Numbered from the stretch's first letter, positions 25,250 to 36,705 are shown. The stretch: DNA of 64,000 nucleotides from Muribaculaceae bacterium (GCA_017396945.1 JAFQKI010000001.1:1-64000), one strand, 5' to 3'. Translations and numbers: made by a program. Notes: a model not told the origin generated them from the letters alone.

Positions 25250-27382
25250 TTATTCTTCCATGAGGATTTCAAGCATCTTGATTGCTGAAACAGGGATGCG
25301 AGTACCGGGACCGAAGATAGCGGCAACACCGGCTTTGTAAAGATAGTCATAGTCTTGAGCGGGGATAACGCCACCGACAACTACGATAATATCTTCACGA
25401 CCAAGTTTCTTCAATTCATCGATCACTTGAGGAACAAGGGTTTTGTGACCTGCGGCAAGAGATGATACACCGAGGATGTGAACATCGTTTTCAACCGCTT
25501 GACGAGCAGCTTCGGCTGGAGTTTGGAACAATGGACCCATATCCACGTCAAAACCACAATCGGCATAACCGGTAGCAACGACTTTAGCACCACGGTCGTG
25601 ACCATCTTGTCCCATCTTCGCAATCATGATGCGAGGTTGACGACCTTCTTTCTTTGCAAATTCTTCACACAATTGTTGAGCCTTAACAAAGTCGGCATCT
25701 TGTTTAGTTTCGCTTGAATACACGCCTGAAATAGTTCTGATTACTGCTTTATAACGACCTACGACAGCTTCGCAGGCATCTGAGATTTCACCAAGTGTGG
25801 CACGAAGACCGGCAGCCTTAACGGCGAGGTCGAGAAGATTACCTTCTTTGGTGCGAACACATTCTGTAATCGCTTCGAGAGCTTTTTTAACGGCTTCTTC
25901 ATCACGACCGGCTTTAACTACATCGAGACGAGCAATTTGGTCTTTGCGCACTTCGGTGTTGTCGATTTCAAGGATATCGATAGGATCTTCGTGATCGAGA
26001 CGATATTTGTTGATACCTACGATAGTTTGGCGACCGGAGTCGATGCGAGCTTGAGTGCGAGCCGAAGCCTCTTCGATACGGAGTTTGGGAAGACCGCTTT
26101 CGATAGCCTTAGCCATACCACCGAGTTTTTCAATTTCTTGAATGTGAGCCCACGCACGTTGAGCGATTTCATTGGTAAGAGCTTCTACATAGTAAGAACC
26201 AGCCCATGGGTCGATTTCTTTAGTAATATAGGTCTCTTCTTGGATATAAATCTGAGTGTTACGAGCGATACGAGCCGAGAAGTCAGTCGGAAGAGCAATA
26301 GCTTCGTCAAGTGCATTGGTGTGAAGAGATTGAGTGTGACCAAGAGCAGCACCCATAGCTTCAATACAAGTACGTCCCACGTTATTAAATGGATCTTGCT
26401 CAGTAAGAGACCAACCCGAAGTTTGAGAGTGAGTACGCAATGCAAGAGATTTTGGATTTTTGGGGTTGAATTGTTTCACAATTTTAGCCCAAAGCATACG
26501 AGCTGCACGCATTTTGGCAATTTCCATGAAGAAGTTCATGCCGATAGCCCAAAAGAATGACAAACGAGGCGCAAAAGCGTCGATGTCCATACCTGCGTTT
26601 ACACCGGCGCGAAGGTATTCAAGACCATCGGCGAGAGTATAAGCCAACTCGATGTCGCAAGTTGCCCCTGCTTCTTGCATATGGTAACCTGAGATAGAGA
26701 TTGAATTGAACTTAGGCATGTTTTGAGAAGTGTACTCAAAGATGTCGGCGATAATGCGCATTGAGAATTCAGGTGGATATATATAGGTGTTGCGCACCAT
26801 GAATTCTTTCAATATGTCGTTTTGGATAGTACCAGCCATTTCTTCAAGTTTGGCACCTTGTTCAAGACCGGCATTGATGTAGAACGCAAGCACAGGAAGA
26901 ACCGCACCGTTCATTGTCATAGAAACCGACATTTTGTTCAAGGGGATACCATCGAAAAGCACTTTCATGTCGTCGAGAGAGCAAATAGACACACCTGCTT
27001 TACCAACGTCACCTACCACACGCTCATGGTCGGCATCATATCCGCGGTGTGTGGCGAGGTCAAACGCTACCGAAAGACCTTTCTGACCAGAAGCGAGGTT
27101 GCGACGATAAAACGCGTTAGACTCGGCGGCAGTAGAAAATCCGGCATACTGACGAATGGTCCAAGGACGCATTGCATACATACCACTATATGGACCACGA
27201 AGGAATGGAGGAATACCGGCAACATAGTTGAGATGTTCAAGACCTTCGAGGTCTTCTTTAGTATAAATAGGTTTAACAGGAATCAACTCAGGAGTGAGCC
27301 ATTCTTCACCTTGTGCGATGGGGGCTTGAGCTCCACCAAATGCATCAGCTGTTATATTGATATTTTTAAAATCAGGTCTCAT
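25250..27382 (-). CDS. mutB: Methylmalonyl-CoA mutase large (catalytic) subunit
   Basis: Adenosylcobalamin enzyme converting succinyl-CoA and (R)-methylmalonyl-CoA, the route to propionate in Bacteroidales. I start at the ATG 27382 (MRPDFKNIN), giving 710 residues and a 6-nt gap after mutA; a TTG two codons earlier is less likely. The TIM barrel contains [25 protein letters not shown] and the substrate-channel segment [16 protein letters not shown]. The C-terminal B12 domain has the DxHxxG motif in [11 protein letters not shown] (about 610), with [10 protein letters not shown] and VVGGVIP supporting base-off binding. Residues match the long alpha-chain type. A bidirectional hairpin follows. 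Confidence 0.98.
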   Translation of the reverse strand: MRPDFKNINITADAFGGAQAPIAQGEEWLTPELIPVKPIYTKEDLEGLEHLNYVAGIPPFLRGPYSGMYAMRPWTIRQYAGFSTAAESNAFYRRNLASGQKGLSVAFDLATHRGYDADHERVVGDVGKAGVSICSLDDMKVLFDGIPLNKMSVSMTMNGAVLPVLAFYINAGLEQGAKLEEMAGTIQNDILKEFMVRNTYIYPPEFSMRIIADIFEYTSQNMPKFNSISISGYHMQEAGATCDIELAYTLADGLEYLRAGVNAGMDIDAFAPRLSFFWAIGMNFFMEIAKMRAARMLWAKIVKQFNPKNPKSLALRTHSQTSGWSLTEQDPFNNVGRTCIEAMGAALGHTQSLHTNALDEAIALPTDFSARIARNTQIYIQEETYITKEIDPWAGSYYVEALTNEIAQRAWAHIQEIEKLGGMAKAIESGLPKLRIEEASARTQARIDSGRQTIVGINKYRLDHEDPIDILEIDNTEVRKDQIARLDVVKAGRDEEAVKKALEAITECVRTKEGNLLDLAVKAAGLRATLGEISDACEAVVGRYKAVIRTISGVYSSETKQDADFVKAQQLCEEFAKKEGRQPRIMIAKMGQDGHDRGAKVVATGYADCGFDVDMGPLFQTPAEAARQAVENDVHILGVSSLAAGHKTLVPQVIDELKKLGREDIIVVVGGVIPAQDYDYLYKAGVAAIFGPGTRIPVSAIKMLEILMEE

Positions 27383-27388
27383 AATCAA

Positions 27389-29224
27389 TTATTTAAGAAG
27401 TTTAGCATTGAAAGCCTGAAGGGTTTCGAGAACATTGCTGCGCACATGGATGAAGTTGGTGATGCCTTGAGCTTGCAATTCTTCAGAGCAAGCAGGAGCA
27501 CCGGCAACAACAAACTCGGCACGACCGTCAAGAGCCTTGTAGGCTTCAGGGGCAAGAGTAGCATACTCGTCATCGCTTGAGCAAATAACCACGATATCGG
27601 CTTCTTTAGCGATAGCGGCGTCGATACCTTCTTGAACTGTATTAAATCCTAAGTTGTCGATAATTTCATATCCTGCACAACCAAAGAAGTTAGATGAGAA
27701 TTGAGAACGAGCAAGACGCATTGCGAGGTTGCCAATAGTCAACATAAATACTTTAGGACGGTTGGCAGCACGTTCGGTAGCAAGACGCAAATCCTCGAAG
27801 TCGCTACCTTGACGTTTTGTTGACAAACCTTTTCCTTCTTCTTTTTCTCCACAACAGCATTTGCAACCGGTAGTTTCGATTTTGTCGGCAGCCATTTCGT
27901 TGAAGTTGGGATATTGGTTGGTACCAAGAAGAATTTCTTTACGACGAGCAACATCTTCATGACGTTTCACAGATGAAGCGTTAACAGCTTCTTGGATTGA
28001 ACCATTGTTAACACAAGCGTTAAATCCACCATTTTCTTCAACTGCGAGGAATAATTTCCACGCTTCTTGAGCAATTGATGCGGTTAGGGTTTCTACATAA
28101 TAAGAACCACCGGCAGGGTCAACAACTTTGTCGAGATGACTTTCTTCTTTAAGAAGGAATTGTTGATTGCGAGCGATGCGTTCTGAGAAGTCATCAGGAG
28201 TTTTGTATGACTTATCAAAAGGAGTAACTGTGATAGAGTCAACACCGGCAAGAGCAGCCGACATAGCTTCGGTTTGGCTACGCAACAAGTTTACGTGAGC
28301 GTCAAAGATAGTTTGGTTGAACTCTGAAGTCACGGCATGAGCCATCATTTTGCAAGAGCACTTGCAAGCAGGCTTGTATTGCTCAACGATTTGAGCCCAA
28401 AGCATGCGTGCCGCACGGAACTTAGCCAACTCCATAAAGTAGTTTGATGAGATGCCCATATTGAATTTGATGCGTTTAGCTATGGTATCAACATCGAGAC
28501 CCGCATCGGTCAACATTGAGAGCCATTCAGCACCCCATGCGAGAGCATAACCGAGTTCTTGGAAAATATAAGCACCGGCATTATTAAACATTACTGAGTC
28601 AACTGCAAGTACTCGCAATCCGGGAACTTCTTTAGCGATTTCAATAATTTCTGCAGCTGCTTTTGTAATGTCACCGGGGTACTCAACTCCATGTTTCAAC
28701 GCCTTGCGCCAAGGATTAAAATCGATTGAACCACGGAAAGAGTCGGCTACACCGGCTTCTTTAACAACAGCAACAAGAGCCTTAGTTACTTCAGTAGCAC
28801 ACTTGATACAAGAGTTGATGTTGATTTCAATGGCGGCAAGGTCGATACCATTGAGAAGTGTTGCTACATCTTCTGCGTTTTTCACTTTAAAGCCAAGAGA
28901 AGTCACACCTTTTGTAAGCACTTCAATCGCTTTTTTGTTGGCATCAGCGGCATTGTCGGCAATGATTTCTTGACGAGTAAGCCAGTCGTTTTCTGTGCGA
29001 GTACCACGCACATAAGGATACTCTCCGGGAAGAGAATCGGTTGTTTTGAGATCGGCAATGTCTTCAGCTCGATACATCGGCTGCACATTAAAGCCTTCAT
29101 TTGTTCGCCACACCAATTTTTTTTCAAAAGGAGCGCCCTTCAAATCGGCATCAACTTTTGCTCTCCACTCTTCGGTAGAAATCGGAGGAAATTGGTCGAA
29201 CAATTTTTCTTTCTTTTCTGCCAT
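27389..29224 (-). CDS. mutA: Methylmalonyl-CoA mutase small subunit
   Basis: Non-catalytic partner of MutB; the heterodimer needs it for stability. Its 611 residues keep the mutase barrel (VRGTRTENDWLTRQEI, INVNSC-like segments, VVDPAGGSYYVETLT). The C-terminal flavodoxin-like domain lacks DxHxxG (TIGNLAMRLARSQFSSNFF), as usual for the beta chain, so it should not bind cobalamin. Unusual features are two cysteine clusters: ACKCSCK at about 282-288 in the barrel and CKCCCG at about 453-458 in the interdomain linker, next to a Lys/Glu-rich stretch. These may bind a metal. A good promoter lies about 85 nt upstream. mutB follows after 6 nt. Confidence 0.96.
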   Translation of the reverse strand: MAEKKEKLFDQFPPISTEEWRAKVDADLKGAPFEKKLVWRTNEGFNVQPMYRAEDIADLKTTDSLPGEYPYVRGTRTENDWLTRQEIIADNAADANKKAIEVLTKGVTSLGFKVKNAEDVATLLNGIDLAAIEININSCIKCATEVTKALVAVVKEAGVADSFRGSIDFNPWRKALKHGVEYPGDITKAAAEIIEIAKEVPGLRVLAVDSVMFNNAGAYIFQELGYALAWGAEWLSMLTDAGLDVDTIAKRIKFNMGISSNYFMELAKFRAARMLWAQIVEQYKPACKCSCKMMAHAVTSEFNQTIFDAHVNLLRSQTEAMSAALAGVDSITVTPFDKSYKTPDDFSERIARNQQFLLKEESHLDKVVDPAGGSYYVETLTASIAQEAWKLFLAVEENGGFNACVNNGSIQEAVNASSVKRHEDVARRKEILLGTNQYPNFNEMAADKIETTGCKCCCGEKEEGKGLSTKRQGSDFEDLRLATERAANRPKVFMLTIGNLAMRLARSQFSSNFFGCAGYEIIDNLGFNTVQEGIDAAIAKEADIVVICSSDDEYATLAPEAYKALDGRAEFVVAGAPACSEELQAQGITNFIHVRSNVLETLQAFNAKLLK

Positions 29225-29316
29225 AATAAGGTATTAAAAATTTATAGTTATAAGAGTTAAAATTATTATTCAGTATATATTCATTTATGCATTTAGCACG
29301 CAATACTAAAACTAAG

Positions 29317-29347
29317 CAAAGTTAATAAACTTTGCAGATATCTTCAA
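29317..29347 (-). promoter_or_regulatory. Promoter for mutAB
   Basis: TTG (29347-29345), a 20-nt spacer and TAACTTTG (29324-29317) on the minus strand. The leader to the mutA ATG would be about 85 nt; no cobalamin riboswitch box is recognised in it. Confidence 0.6.
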
Positions 29348-29407
29348 TAAAAAACGAATAATTTCACCGAAAATTCACCAAAAGGAGCATAATTAATGAT
29401 TTTTTCT

Positions 29408-31594
29408 TTATTTGCGAGGTGCAACCACCCTTTCTCCAAGATATTTATCAAAATCTTTCTTCAGATTTTTCTTTTCTTGCAACCTAATAATCAACTCTCT
29501 TTGTTGCTCGGCATCGGTGGTCGTTGAGATTTTCGCAATGAGTTCTTTGATACTCCACTCGATAATTGCGTTTTTCCATCCAAATACCGCTTTGGGTATA
29601 AGTTCGTCTAATTGGTCTTGCTCTGTAGCTATCTGAGCATATTTGGTGTGAACTTTACTCAATACATGTTTCTCGCTGACCAGGTCGGTGGCAAGACGTC
29701 GTACGACATCATCGGGGTCAGACAACAAAGCACGCTCAATATACAATGCCGTATAATGAGTCAGCTCACTATTATATGCATTGTCACACTTTTCAATCAA
29801 TTGCGTTTCTTTTACTTTAATATCGGCAAGATCTAAAGCTGTTTGACGTATCAGCTCCTCCCCTTCTGCTATATTTTTTTCGCGTTTAATGAGCAATTGC
29901 GCTTTATATTTTTCTAAATCCTCAGCCCACGATGCTTGACTAACACCAACAGCCGCATCAAAAGTTATAGCACAATCATAATTTGTAAATTTCATTCCAT
30001 CATTTATCAACTCTGATGCGATATAATCAATAACTTTCATCGGAGCCGTGTTACCTTCATCGTCAACTGCACTACAAAAATCAAGCATACCATATTTCAA
30101 GACATATCGCAACGTTTCTCGCTCATAAGGGGCGAAATAACGTGCCTTATCAACTGATGAAGTAGATAGATAATTTGACTTATCAACAACTTGAGTGCTA
30201 TGCACTTCAGTAGATTCTTGCAACAAAGGCTCTATTGTTTCAGCTGCTTGTTGTCGTTGTTGCGTTGTTGCATCTTTTTCTCGACGCTCGGCAACATATT
30301 TAGCAACTTGGCGAGTCAACACCTTTTCATCAATTTCAAGCGACCGGCTACACTCCTTTATATATATAGTGCGAGTTAATTCATTGGGAATAACCGATAT
30401 TGAGCGAACAATATCGGCAATCGCACGGGAGCGTTGCACGGGATCGTTCTCTGCCCCTTGCATCAAAATAGAAGTCTTGAAACTGATAAAATCGGTCTCG
30501 TGAGTCGCAAGATACTCTTCAAGTTCACTTGATGTGTGACTTTGCGCAAATGAATCAGGGTCATCACCATCGGGCAACAACAACACTTTGATATTCAACC
30601 CTTCAGCAAGCAACATATCAATACCACGCAATGAAGCTTTAATGCCAGCCGGATCACTATCGTAGATAACCGTTACATTCTCAGTGAAGCGATGTATCAT
30701 GCGTATCTGCCCTTCAGTAAGCGATGTTCCTGATGATGCAACAACATTTTCAATGCCAGATTGATACATCGAAATCACATCCATATACCCCTCAACGAGG
30801 ATACATTTATCTTTCTTTACAATAGCTTGCTTGGCTTGGTAAAGACCATACAATTCGTAGCTTTTGCGATAGATTAACGATTCCGGAGAGTTGACATATT
30901 TTGCGACATCTTTATCTTTACGCAAAGTGCGACCACCAAACGCAACTACTTTACCGGAAATACTAAACACCGGATACATTACCCTACCCTTAAAACGGTC
31001 ATAAACTTTTCCGGCATCATTTTTTATACACAATCCTGTATCAACGAGATATTTCTCTTTATAACCTTTGTTTGTCGCAGTTTTCAACAAGTCATCTCGG
31101 CTATCTATTGAATAACCTAAACGAAATCGCTTTATTGAAACGTCGTTAATACCTCGCTCACGAAAATAACTCAAACCGATAGCTTGCCCATCGGGAGTCT
31201 CATTGAGATTATGCTCAAAATGATTGAGCGCAAATTCGTTTGCCGCAAGCATGCTCTCCCGCTCAGTAGCCTCCTCACGCTCCTTGTCGGACATCTCATG
31301 CTCTTTAATCTCAATGTTGTATTTCTTGGCAAGAAAACGCAACGCCTCGTTGAATGATAGTTGCTCATGCTCCATTATGAAATTGACCGGACTCCCACCC
31401 TTTCCACAACTAAAGCACTTGCAGATATTTTTTGCTTTAGAGACAGAGAATGATGGAGTACGCTCATTATGAAACGGACAGAGACCGATATAATTGGCAC
31501 CACGGCGTTTCAAATGCACAAAATCACTCACCACGTCAACAATGTTGGCAGTGTCAAGAATTTTTTGAACTGTTTCGCGGTCAATCTTTTTCAT
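29408..31594 (-). CDS. dnaG: DNA primase DnaG
   Basis: Synthesises RNA primers at the replication fork. At 728 residues it is longer than the E. coli enzyme, mostly in the C-terminal helicase-binding half. The zinc-binding domain has CPFHNERTPSFSVSKAKNIC and CFSCGKGG (Cys-His-Cys-Cys, about 39-65). The RNA polymerase/Toprim core contains RGRVMYPVFSISGKVVAFGG, the Toprim Glu in CILVEGYMDVISM (about 263) and VIYDSDPAGIKAS with the DxD pair. A Gln/Thr-rich linker (about 435-460) precedes the DnaB-interaction region. It is divergent from the phosphoesterase gene and stands alone. Confidence 0.97.
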   Translation of the reverse strand: MKKIDRETVQKILDTANIVDVVSDFVHLKRRGANYIGLCPFHNERTPSFSVSKAKNICKCFSCGKGGSPVNFIMEHEQLSFNEALRFLAKKYNIEIKEHEMSDKEREEATERESMLAANEFALNHFEHNLNETPDGQAIGLSYFRERGINDVSIKRFRLGYSIDSRDDLLKTATNKGYKEKYLVDTGLCIKNDAGKVYDRFKGRVMYPVFSISGKVVAFGGRTLRKDKDVAKYVNSPESLIYRKSYELYGLYQAKQAIVKKDKCILVEGYMDVISMYQSGIENVVASSGTSLTEGQIRMIHRFTENVTVIYDSDPAGIKASLRGIDMLLAEGLNIKVLLLPDGDDPDSFAQSHTSSELEEYLATHETDFISFKTSILMQGAENDPVQRSRAIADIVRSISVIPNELTRTIYIKECSRSLEIDEKVLTRQVAKYVAERREKDATTQQRQQAAETIEPLLQESTEVHSTQVVDKSNYLSTSSVDKARYFAPYERETLRYVLKYGMLDFCSAVDDEGNTAPMKVIDYIASELINDGMKFTNYDCAITFDAAVGVSQASWAEDLEKYKAQLLIKREKNIAEGEELIRQTALDLADIKVKETQLIEKCDNAYNSELTHYTALYIERALLSDPDDVVRRLATDLVSEKHVLSKVHTKYAQIATEQDQLDELIPKAVFGWKNAIIEWSIKELIAKISTTTDAEQQRELIIRLQEKKNLKKDFDKYLGERVVAPRK

Positions 31595-31687
31595 AACAAG
31601 AAATAGTTCGCAAAATTAATCAAATCTGATTTTATTTCAGTATCTTTACACTCAAAATTATTCACAAGCATAGAGATTTTATTAACA

Positions 31688-33493
31688 ATGAAACTTAAAA
31701 CATTATTATTCAGCCTTTGTTTGCTGTTTTCATTAATTACGTCGCAAGCCGCACGCATTATAGTGCTTGCCGACCTCCATGTATTGCCCGGCAACGAGTG
31801 TGAGGCGCAATTGCGTTTGGCTGTAAATGAGATTAATCAGTCAAACGCAGATGCAGTAGTAATAGATGGCGACTTGACAAATGAAGGGTCAGACGAACAG
31901 CTGACCAATGTCAAGACGATACTTGACCTCATCACCAAGCCCCAATTTATGTTGCCCGGTAATCACGAAACCAACTGGTCACAAAGTGCCACAAAAACTA
32001 TTTTTGATCTTTGGGGCAACGATCGTTTTGTAACTGAACTTGATTCTCTCATATTGATTGGTATTGCTTGCGGTCCTTACATGAAAATGGGTGATGGTCA
32101 CATCAAGCAAGAGGACTTGCATTGGCTCAACGCCACACTGCAAGAACGTTGTACTCCGGGAAAACGTGTCATTTCGTTTAACCACTATCCCCTATTGAAA
32201 GACCTTGACAATTTTGATGATTACACCGATGTATTAAAGCAATATCCGGTCATCGCACACGTCAATGGTCACTATCATAAATATGAAAAATATCAAAGTG
32301 AAAATGGCAATATAAATTGCATGATGGTGCGCTCACTTGACATGAAGAAAGGTAATTACGGCTACACAATTATGGACATTACTGCCGACTCTGTTGTATT
32401 CTTCAACAAGCGCATCGGCCAAGAGCCTATGCGTGTAGATGGTTTTGCAATCACATTGCCCGATGCCACAACCCAACCCGCAGAGAGAGAAACATCTGCA
32501 ATAGCATCAATCCACACCGATAGTGCCTCGATTTTTACTCGTCTTGGATTTGACAAAGAGAGGATATATTTTGGCAACTCGCTCGGATACGCCAAAGCGA
32601 TTGACAAAAATACCAGCGAATTGTTGTGGTCGATACCCACAGGAGCATCACTTTTTGCTCGTCCTGTAGTCGCAGGTAAATATGTAGTGGTACCATCTGC
32701 CGCAAAAGAATTATTGTGGATTGATCGCAAAAGTGGGGAGATTGTGCAACGCGGTGAATCAAATGGTGCATACGTTGCCGATGGATTGTGCGTGGGCAAC
32801 TCGCTCTATCTTGGTGGATATATGAAGATGGAGAAATGGGATGTTAAGAATCGCAGATTGATATGGAGATTTGACTCAATCAATAACTACTGCCAAGCAG
32901 CTCCGGTTGTTGACGGAAAGGATCTCATATTTGGCGCATGGGATTCTTATCTATATTGCTTAGACAACAAAACAGGAAAATTGCGTTGGAAATGGAACAA
33001 TGGCAAACAATCAAATATGCTCGGACCGGGCAACGTAGTACCGGTAGTAACCAAAGATATAGTGTTTATTGTAGCTCCCGACCGATATATGACAGCAATA
33101 GACCGCAATACCGGCGAAACAATATGGCGCAACAATGACCACAAATATCGAGAAAGCCTTGGTGTGAGTAATGACGGGAAACGCGTTTATGCTAAAACAA
33201 TGGATGGAGAACTTGTGGCAGTCGATGCCACCTCTCGCGAGTTTAACGAATTGTGGCTGGTAGATTTGGGACTCGGATATGAACATGCTCCATGTATCGT
33301 TGCCGAAGATAAAGAAGGCATGATATATACCGGTTCACGTCGCGGAATCGTGGTAAAGGTAAATCCTAAGACCAAAGAAATTTCGACCTATTACATCGGA
33401 AAATCTGAGATAAACGGCATCGACATCGACCCCACAACCGGAAATGCGTACGTGTCACTTATCGAAGGTACAATCTTCAATATCTCGCGATAA
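31688..33493 (+). CDS. Exported metallophosphoesterase fused to a PQQ-like beta-propeller
   Basis: Secreted protein of 601 residues. The signal peptide covers about 1-20 (ending SQAA). The calcineurin-like phosphoesterase domain (about 20-230) has the full ligand set: DLHVLPG, VIDGDLTNEG, LPGNHETNW, ISFNHYPL and HVNGHYHKYE. From about residue 285 to the end, tryptophan-docking repeats characteristic of PQQ-like propellers recur (LLWSIPTGASLFARPVVAGK, LIWRFDSINNYCQAAPVVDG, LRWKWNNGKQSNMLGPGNVV, IWRNN). The propeller probably positions a substrate or binds partner proteins rather than PQQ. It is divergent from dnaG (93 nt) and ends at a strong terminator. The substrate is unknown. Confidence 0.85.
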   Translation: MKLKTLLFSLCLLFSLITSQAARIIVLADLHVLPGNECEAQLRLAVNEINQSNADAVVIDGDLTNEGSDEQLTNVKTILDLITKPQFMLPGNHETNWSQSATKTIFDLWGNDRFVTELDSLILIGIACGPYMKMGDGHIKQEDLHWLNATLQERCTPGKRVISFNHYPLLKDLDNFDDYTDVLKQYPVIAHVNGHYHKYEKYQSENGNINCMMVRSLDMKKGNYGYTIMDITADSVVFFNKRIGQEPMRVDGFAITLPDATTQPAERETSAIASIHTDSASIFTRLGFDKERIYFGNSLGYAKAIDKNTSELLWSIPTGASLFARPVVAGKYVVVPSAAKELLWIDRKSGEIVQRGESNGAYVADGLCVGNSLYLGGYMKMEKWDVKNRRLIWRFDSINNYCQAAPVVDGKDLIFGAWDSYLYCLDNKTGKLRWKWNNGKQSNMLGPGNVVPVVTKDIVFIVAPDRYMTAIDRNTGETIWRNNDHKYRESLGVSNDGKRVYAKTMDGELVAVDATSREFNELWLVDLGLGYEHAPCIVAEDKEGMIYTGSRRGIVVKVNPKTKEISTYYIGKSEINGIDIDPTTGNAYVSLIEGTIFNISR

Positions 33494-33528
33494 AGCAAAA
33501 TTTAGCAACAACACTTTGTAATTACAAA

Positions 33529-33566
33529 AAAATAATGACGGCCAATGTTTCAGCCGTCATTATTTT
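33529..33566. terminator. Strong terminator after the phosphoesterase-propeller gene
   Basis: A perfect 14-bp stem (AAAATAATGACGGC / GCCGTCATTATTTT) with a 10-nt loop, U-rich on both exits, between convergent genes. Confidence 0.88.
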
Positions 33567-33576
33567 CGTTTTTAAT

Positions 33577-33879
33577 CTATTCATTAAGTAGAGGCATATA
33601 GATTGTTTGCCAAAGTATTTCATCGGTTTCGTCATCTTTCTCAGAATAAAAAACTCGATATTTTACCTCTCCATTATCATCTATACTTTGTTCAATTTTT
33701 GAAATCATAATCTCGCCTTCTTTATATCTTGAATAAAGCGATTGAAATTTCTCCCGTAAAATTGTTTCAGTATTAACATAGTCACTAACATCGGTCCATT
33801 TATGAGATGCACACGACACTAATGTTATTGTTATCACTACTGAAATAATATAATGTTGAAACTTCTTAATTGTAATCAT
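33577..33879 (-). CDS. Small lipoprotein of unknown function
   Basis: Product of 100 residues with a lipoprotein signal: hydrophobic helix about 9-21, then V-S-C-A-S with the lipidated Cys near residue 23. The mature part is charged, with repeated short motifs (EKFQSLYSRYKEGEIMISK) and no catalytic signature that I recognise. It starts 16 nt after the uvrA stop and may be co-transcribed with it. Confidence 0.6.
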   Translation of the reverse strand: MITIKKFQHYIISVVITITLVSCASHKWTDVSDYVNTETILREKFQSLYSRYKEGEIMISKIEQSIDDNGEVKYRVFYSEKDDETDEILWQTIYMPLLNE

Positions 33880-33895
33880 ATTGTTTTGTTAAAAT

Positions 33896-36685
33896 CTATT
33901 GCAATTTTTCTTGGAGATAATGCCCTGTGTAGCTTGCGGAACAAGCTGCAACTTCTTCAGGAGTCCCGGCAATGACAATGTTGCCACCGGCATCTCCCCC
34001 TTCAGGTCCGATGTCGATAATGTGGTCGGCACACTTGATAACGTCCATATTATGCTCGATAATAATTACCGTATGACCTTGCTTTATAAGTCGATCAAAA
34101 GAACCCATCAAGGTGTTTATATCATGAAAATGTAACCCGGTGGTTGGTTCGTCAAAAATAAACATTGTGGGTTGTGGTTTTTCATTGGCAAGAAAATAAG
34201 CGAGTTTTACACGTTGATTTTCACCACCCGATAGAGTTGATGAAGATTGACCAAGTTTAATATATCCAAGACCGACATCTTTGAGCGGTTGAAGTCGTCG
34301 CACTATTTTTTTCTCAGTCGAGCCTGACGACTCTCCAAAAAATTCGATAGCCTGATTAATAGTCATGTTTAGCACATCGTTGATGTTTTTGCCTCGATAT
34401 TCGATATCCAAAACATCACGTTTAAAACGCTCCCCATGACATGCCTCACAGGGAATCGTTATATCAGCCATGAATTGCATTTCGATGGTAATTGTACCCT
34501 CGCCCTTACACTCTTCACATCGCCCGCCCTCAGTATTAAAAGAGAAATAGGCAGGAGTAAACCCCATCTGCTTTGCACTCTGTTGATCTGAGAATAGTTT
34601 GCGTATCTCGTCGTAGGCTTTTAGATAAGTCGCAGGGTTGCTTCGAGTGGATTTGCCAATGGGATTTTGATCGACAAACTCAACTGCGGCGATGCGTGAC
34701 ATATCGCCATGCAATCCGCTATGTATGCCAGGAGCATCACCTGCCTCACCAAGGTGACGCACCATGGCGCGATAAAGAATGTCGCGCACAAGCGTAGATT
34801 TTCCTGATCCACTGACGCCAGTTACAACAGTCAAAACTCCAAGAGGAAATCGCACATCGATATTTTTTAAATTGTGCTCACGCGCACCTTTCACCTCAAC
34901 ATAACTATTCCAACGACGACGATATGAGGGTACGGATATTGACATTTCCCCATTAAGATAACGTACGGTGTAGCTGTTAGACGCCTTTTGCAATTGTGCG
35001 ATATCTCCTTGATATATAATAGTACCACCATGTCGTCCGGCTTCGGGACCTACATCTACAATATAGTCAGATGCACGCATTATTTCCTCGTCATGTTCAA
35101 CGACAACAACGGTATTACCGATGCCTTGCAACTTACGCAATACCCCAATGAGTTGTTGTGTGTCGCGCGAATGCAACCCAATGCTTGGCTCATCAAGGAT
35201 GTAGAGTGACCCGACAAGGCTACTACCTAACGAAGTTGCAAGATTAATTCGTTGACTCTCGCCACCCGATAGTGTTGAGGATAATCGATCGAGTGTAAGA
35301 TAACCAAGCCCGACATCAACAAGAAAAGTTAACCTATTGCGTATCTCAATCAACAATCGTGAAGCAATGGCTTGTTCAAAGTCGCATAATTGTAGATTTT
35401 CAAACCACAAGCGCAAGTCTTCAACCGACATACACACCAATTCGGTAATTGTACGACCACCAACCTTAACATAATTGGTTTCGGGGCGTAATCGAGTACC
35501 ATTGCACACCGGACAAATCGTTTTACCTCGATAGCGTGCAAGCATCACACGATATTGTATTTTATATTGGTTCTCCTCCAGCATTTTAAAAAATCCGTCA
35601 ATGCCGGGGAACATATTATTTCCATGCCATAGTAATGATTTTTCATTGTCAGACAGGTCACAATAAGCTCTATGAATAGGAAAACCGGTAGATGGTGCAA
35701 GGCGGATAAATTCTCGCTTCCATTCGCTCATTTTTTCGCCACGCCAACACACTACGGCATCGTCATAGATTGATAATGCCTGATTGGGGATAACAAGAGC
35801 TTCATCAATACCAATGATTTTACCAAACCCCTCACATCGAGGACAAGCACCATAGGGATTATTAAAATTAAACATCAAGTCATTTGGCTCGGCAAATGAC
35901 ATTCCGTCGGCTTCAAACCGAGTGGAGAAATCATGTCGAGACACATCGCCATCATCCCACACAAGAAGGCTACAACAGCCAAAGCCTTCAAAAAACGCGG
36001 TTTCAATTGAGTCGGCAAGGCGACTTTTCTCATCTCCCAGATGTGCTACCGCAAGTCTATCAATAAGCAAGTCATAACCATCACTCGATTCTGGACAATT
36101 GTTGCTACCTAACAAGTCTTCAATCATAACGAACTCGCCATCTTTCATCAATCGCGAGTAACCACCTTTAAGATAGACTTCCAATTGAGTGGCAAATTTG
36201 CGTTTTTCAGGCATTGAAATCGGAGTTACAACAGCCAAACGAGTCCCTTCGGGATAGGACCTTGCCTTAGCCAAAACATCTTCAATCGTATGTTTCTTGA
36301 CCTCACACCCCGATAATGGCGACATTGTTTTACCAATGCGACCAAATAGCAATCGCATATAATCGTAAATTTCGGTAGAAGTGCCTACAGTACTGCGAGG
36401 ATTGCGTGTGTTTACTTTCTGTTCAATTGCTATTGCCGGAGGCAAACCCTTTATGTAATCACACTCAGGTTTTGACATTTTACCAAGAAATTGACGAGCA
36501 TACGATGATAAGCTTTCAACATATCGACGCTGCCCCTCGGCATAAAGGGTGTCAAATGCCAATGACGACTTGCCGGAGCCCGACAAGCCGGTAATAACAA
36601 TAAACTTGTTGCGAGGCAACTCCACATCTACATTTTTGAGATTATTGACACGTGCGCCTTTTATCGTGATATTTCCTTGAGCCAT
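33896..36685 (-). CDS. uvrA: Excinuclease ABC subunit A
   Basis: DNA-damage sensor of nucleotide-excision repair. Its 929 residues hold two ABC ATPase halves: Walker [21 protein letters not shown] near 32 and [15 protein letters not shown] near 640. Signature segments [17 protein letters not shown] and [15 protein letters not shown] and two zinc modules are seen (CPRCEGFGK with [28 protein letters not shown] with [11 protein letters not shown]). The ordering is normal for bacterial UvrA. A full promoter lies 21-50 nt upstream. The small lipoprotein gene follows. Confidence 0.98.
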   Translation of the reverse strand: MAQGNITIKGARVNNLKNVDVELPRNKFIVITGLSGSGKSSLAFDTLYAEGQRRYVESLSSYARQFLGKMSKPECDYIKGLPPAIAIEQKVNTRNPRSTVGTSTEIYDYMRLLFGRIGKTMSPLSGCEVKKHTIEDVLAKARSYPEGTRLAVVTPISMPEKRKFATQLEVYLKGGYSRLMKDGEFVMIEDLLGSNNCPESSDGYDLLIDRLAVAHLGDEKSRLADSIETAFFEGFGCCSLLVWDDGDVSRHDFSTRFEADGMSFAEPNDLMFNFNNPYGACPRCEGFGKIIGIDEALVIPNQALSIYDDAVVCWRGEKMSEWKREFIRLAPSTGFPIHRAYCDLSDNEKSLLWHGNNMFPGIDGFFKMLEENQYKIQYRVMLARYRGKTICPVCNGTRLRPETNYVKVGGRTITELVCMSVEDLRLWFENLQLCDFEQAIASRLLIEIRNRLTFLVDVGLGYLTLDRLSSTLSGGESQRINLATSLGSSLVGSLYILDEPSIGLHSRDTQQLIGVLRKLQGIGNTVVVVEHDEEIMRASDYIVDVGPEAGRHGGTIIYQGDIAQLQKASNSYTVRYLNGEMSISVPSYRRRWNSYVEVKGAREHNLKNIDVRFPLGVLTVVTGVSGSGKSTLVRDILYRAMVRHLGEAGDAPGIHSGLHGDMSRIAAVEFVDQNPIGKSTRSNPATYLKAYDEIRKLFSDQQSAKQMGFTPAYFSFNTEGGRCEECKGEGTITIEMQFMADITIPCEACHGERFKRDVLDIEYRGKNINDVLNMTINQAIEFFGESSGSTEKKIVRRLQPLKDVGLGYIKLGQSSSTLSGGENQRVKLAYFLANEKPQPTMFIFDEPTTGLHFHDINTLMGSFDRLIKQGHTVIIIEHNMDVIKCADHIIDIGPEGGDAGGNIVIAGTPEEVAACSASYTGHYLQEKLQ

Positions 36686-36705
36686 TTCAAATGTGAATTA
36701 AACTA

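Noticed and set aside
25937..27580. Long open frames opposite mutB and mutA (207 and 252 codons, plus strand)
   Set aside because: They lie fully inside well-supported genes and arise from the codon bias of the real strand; their products have no recognisable motif or start context.
29225..29316. Cobalamin riboswitch in the mutAB leader
   Set aside because: The leader of about 85 nt is too short and AT-rich, and shows no B12-box-like segment.
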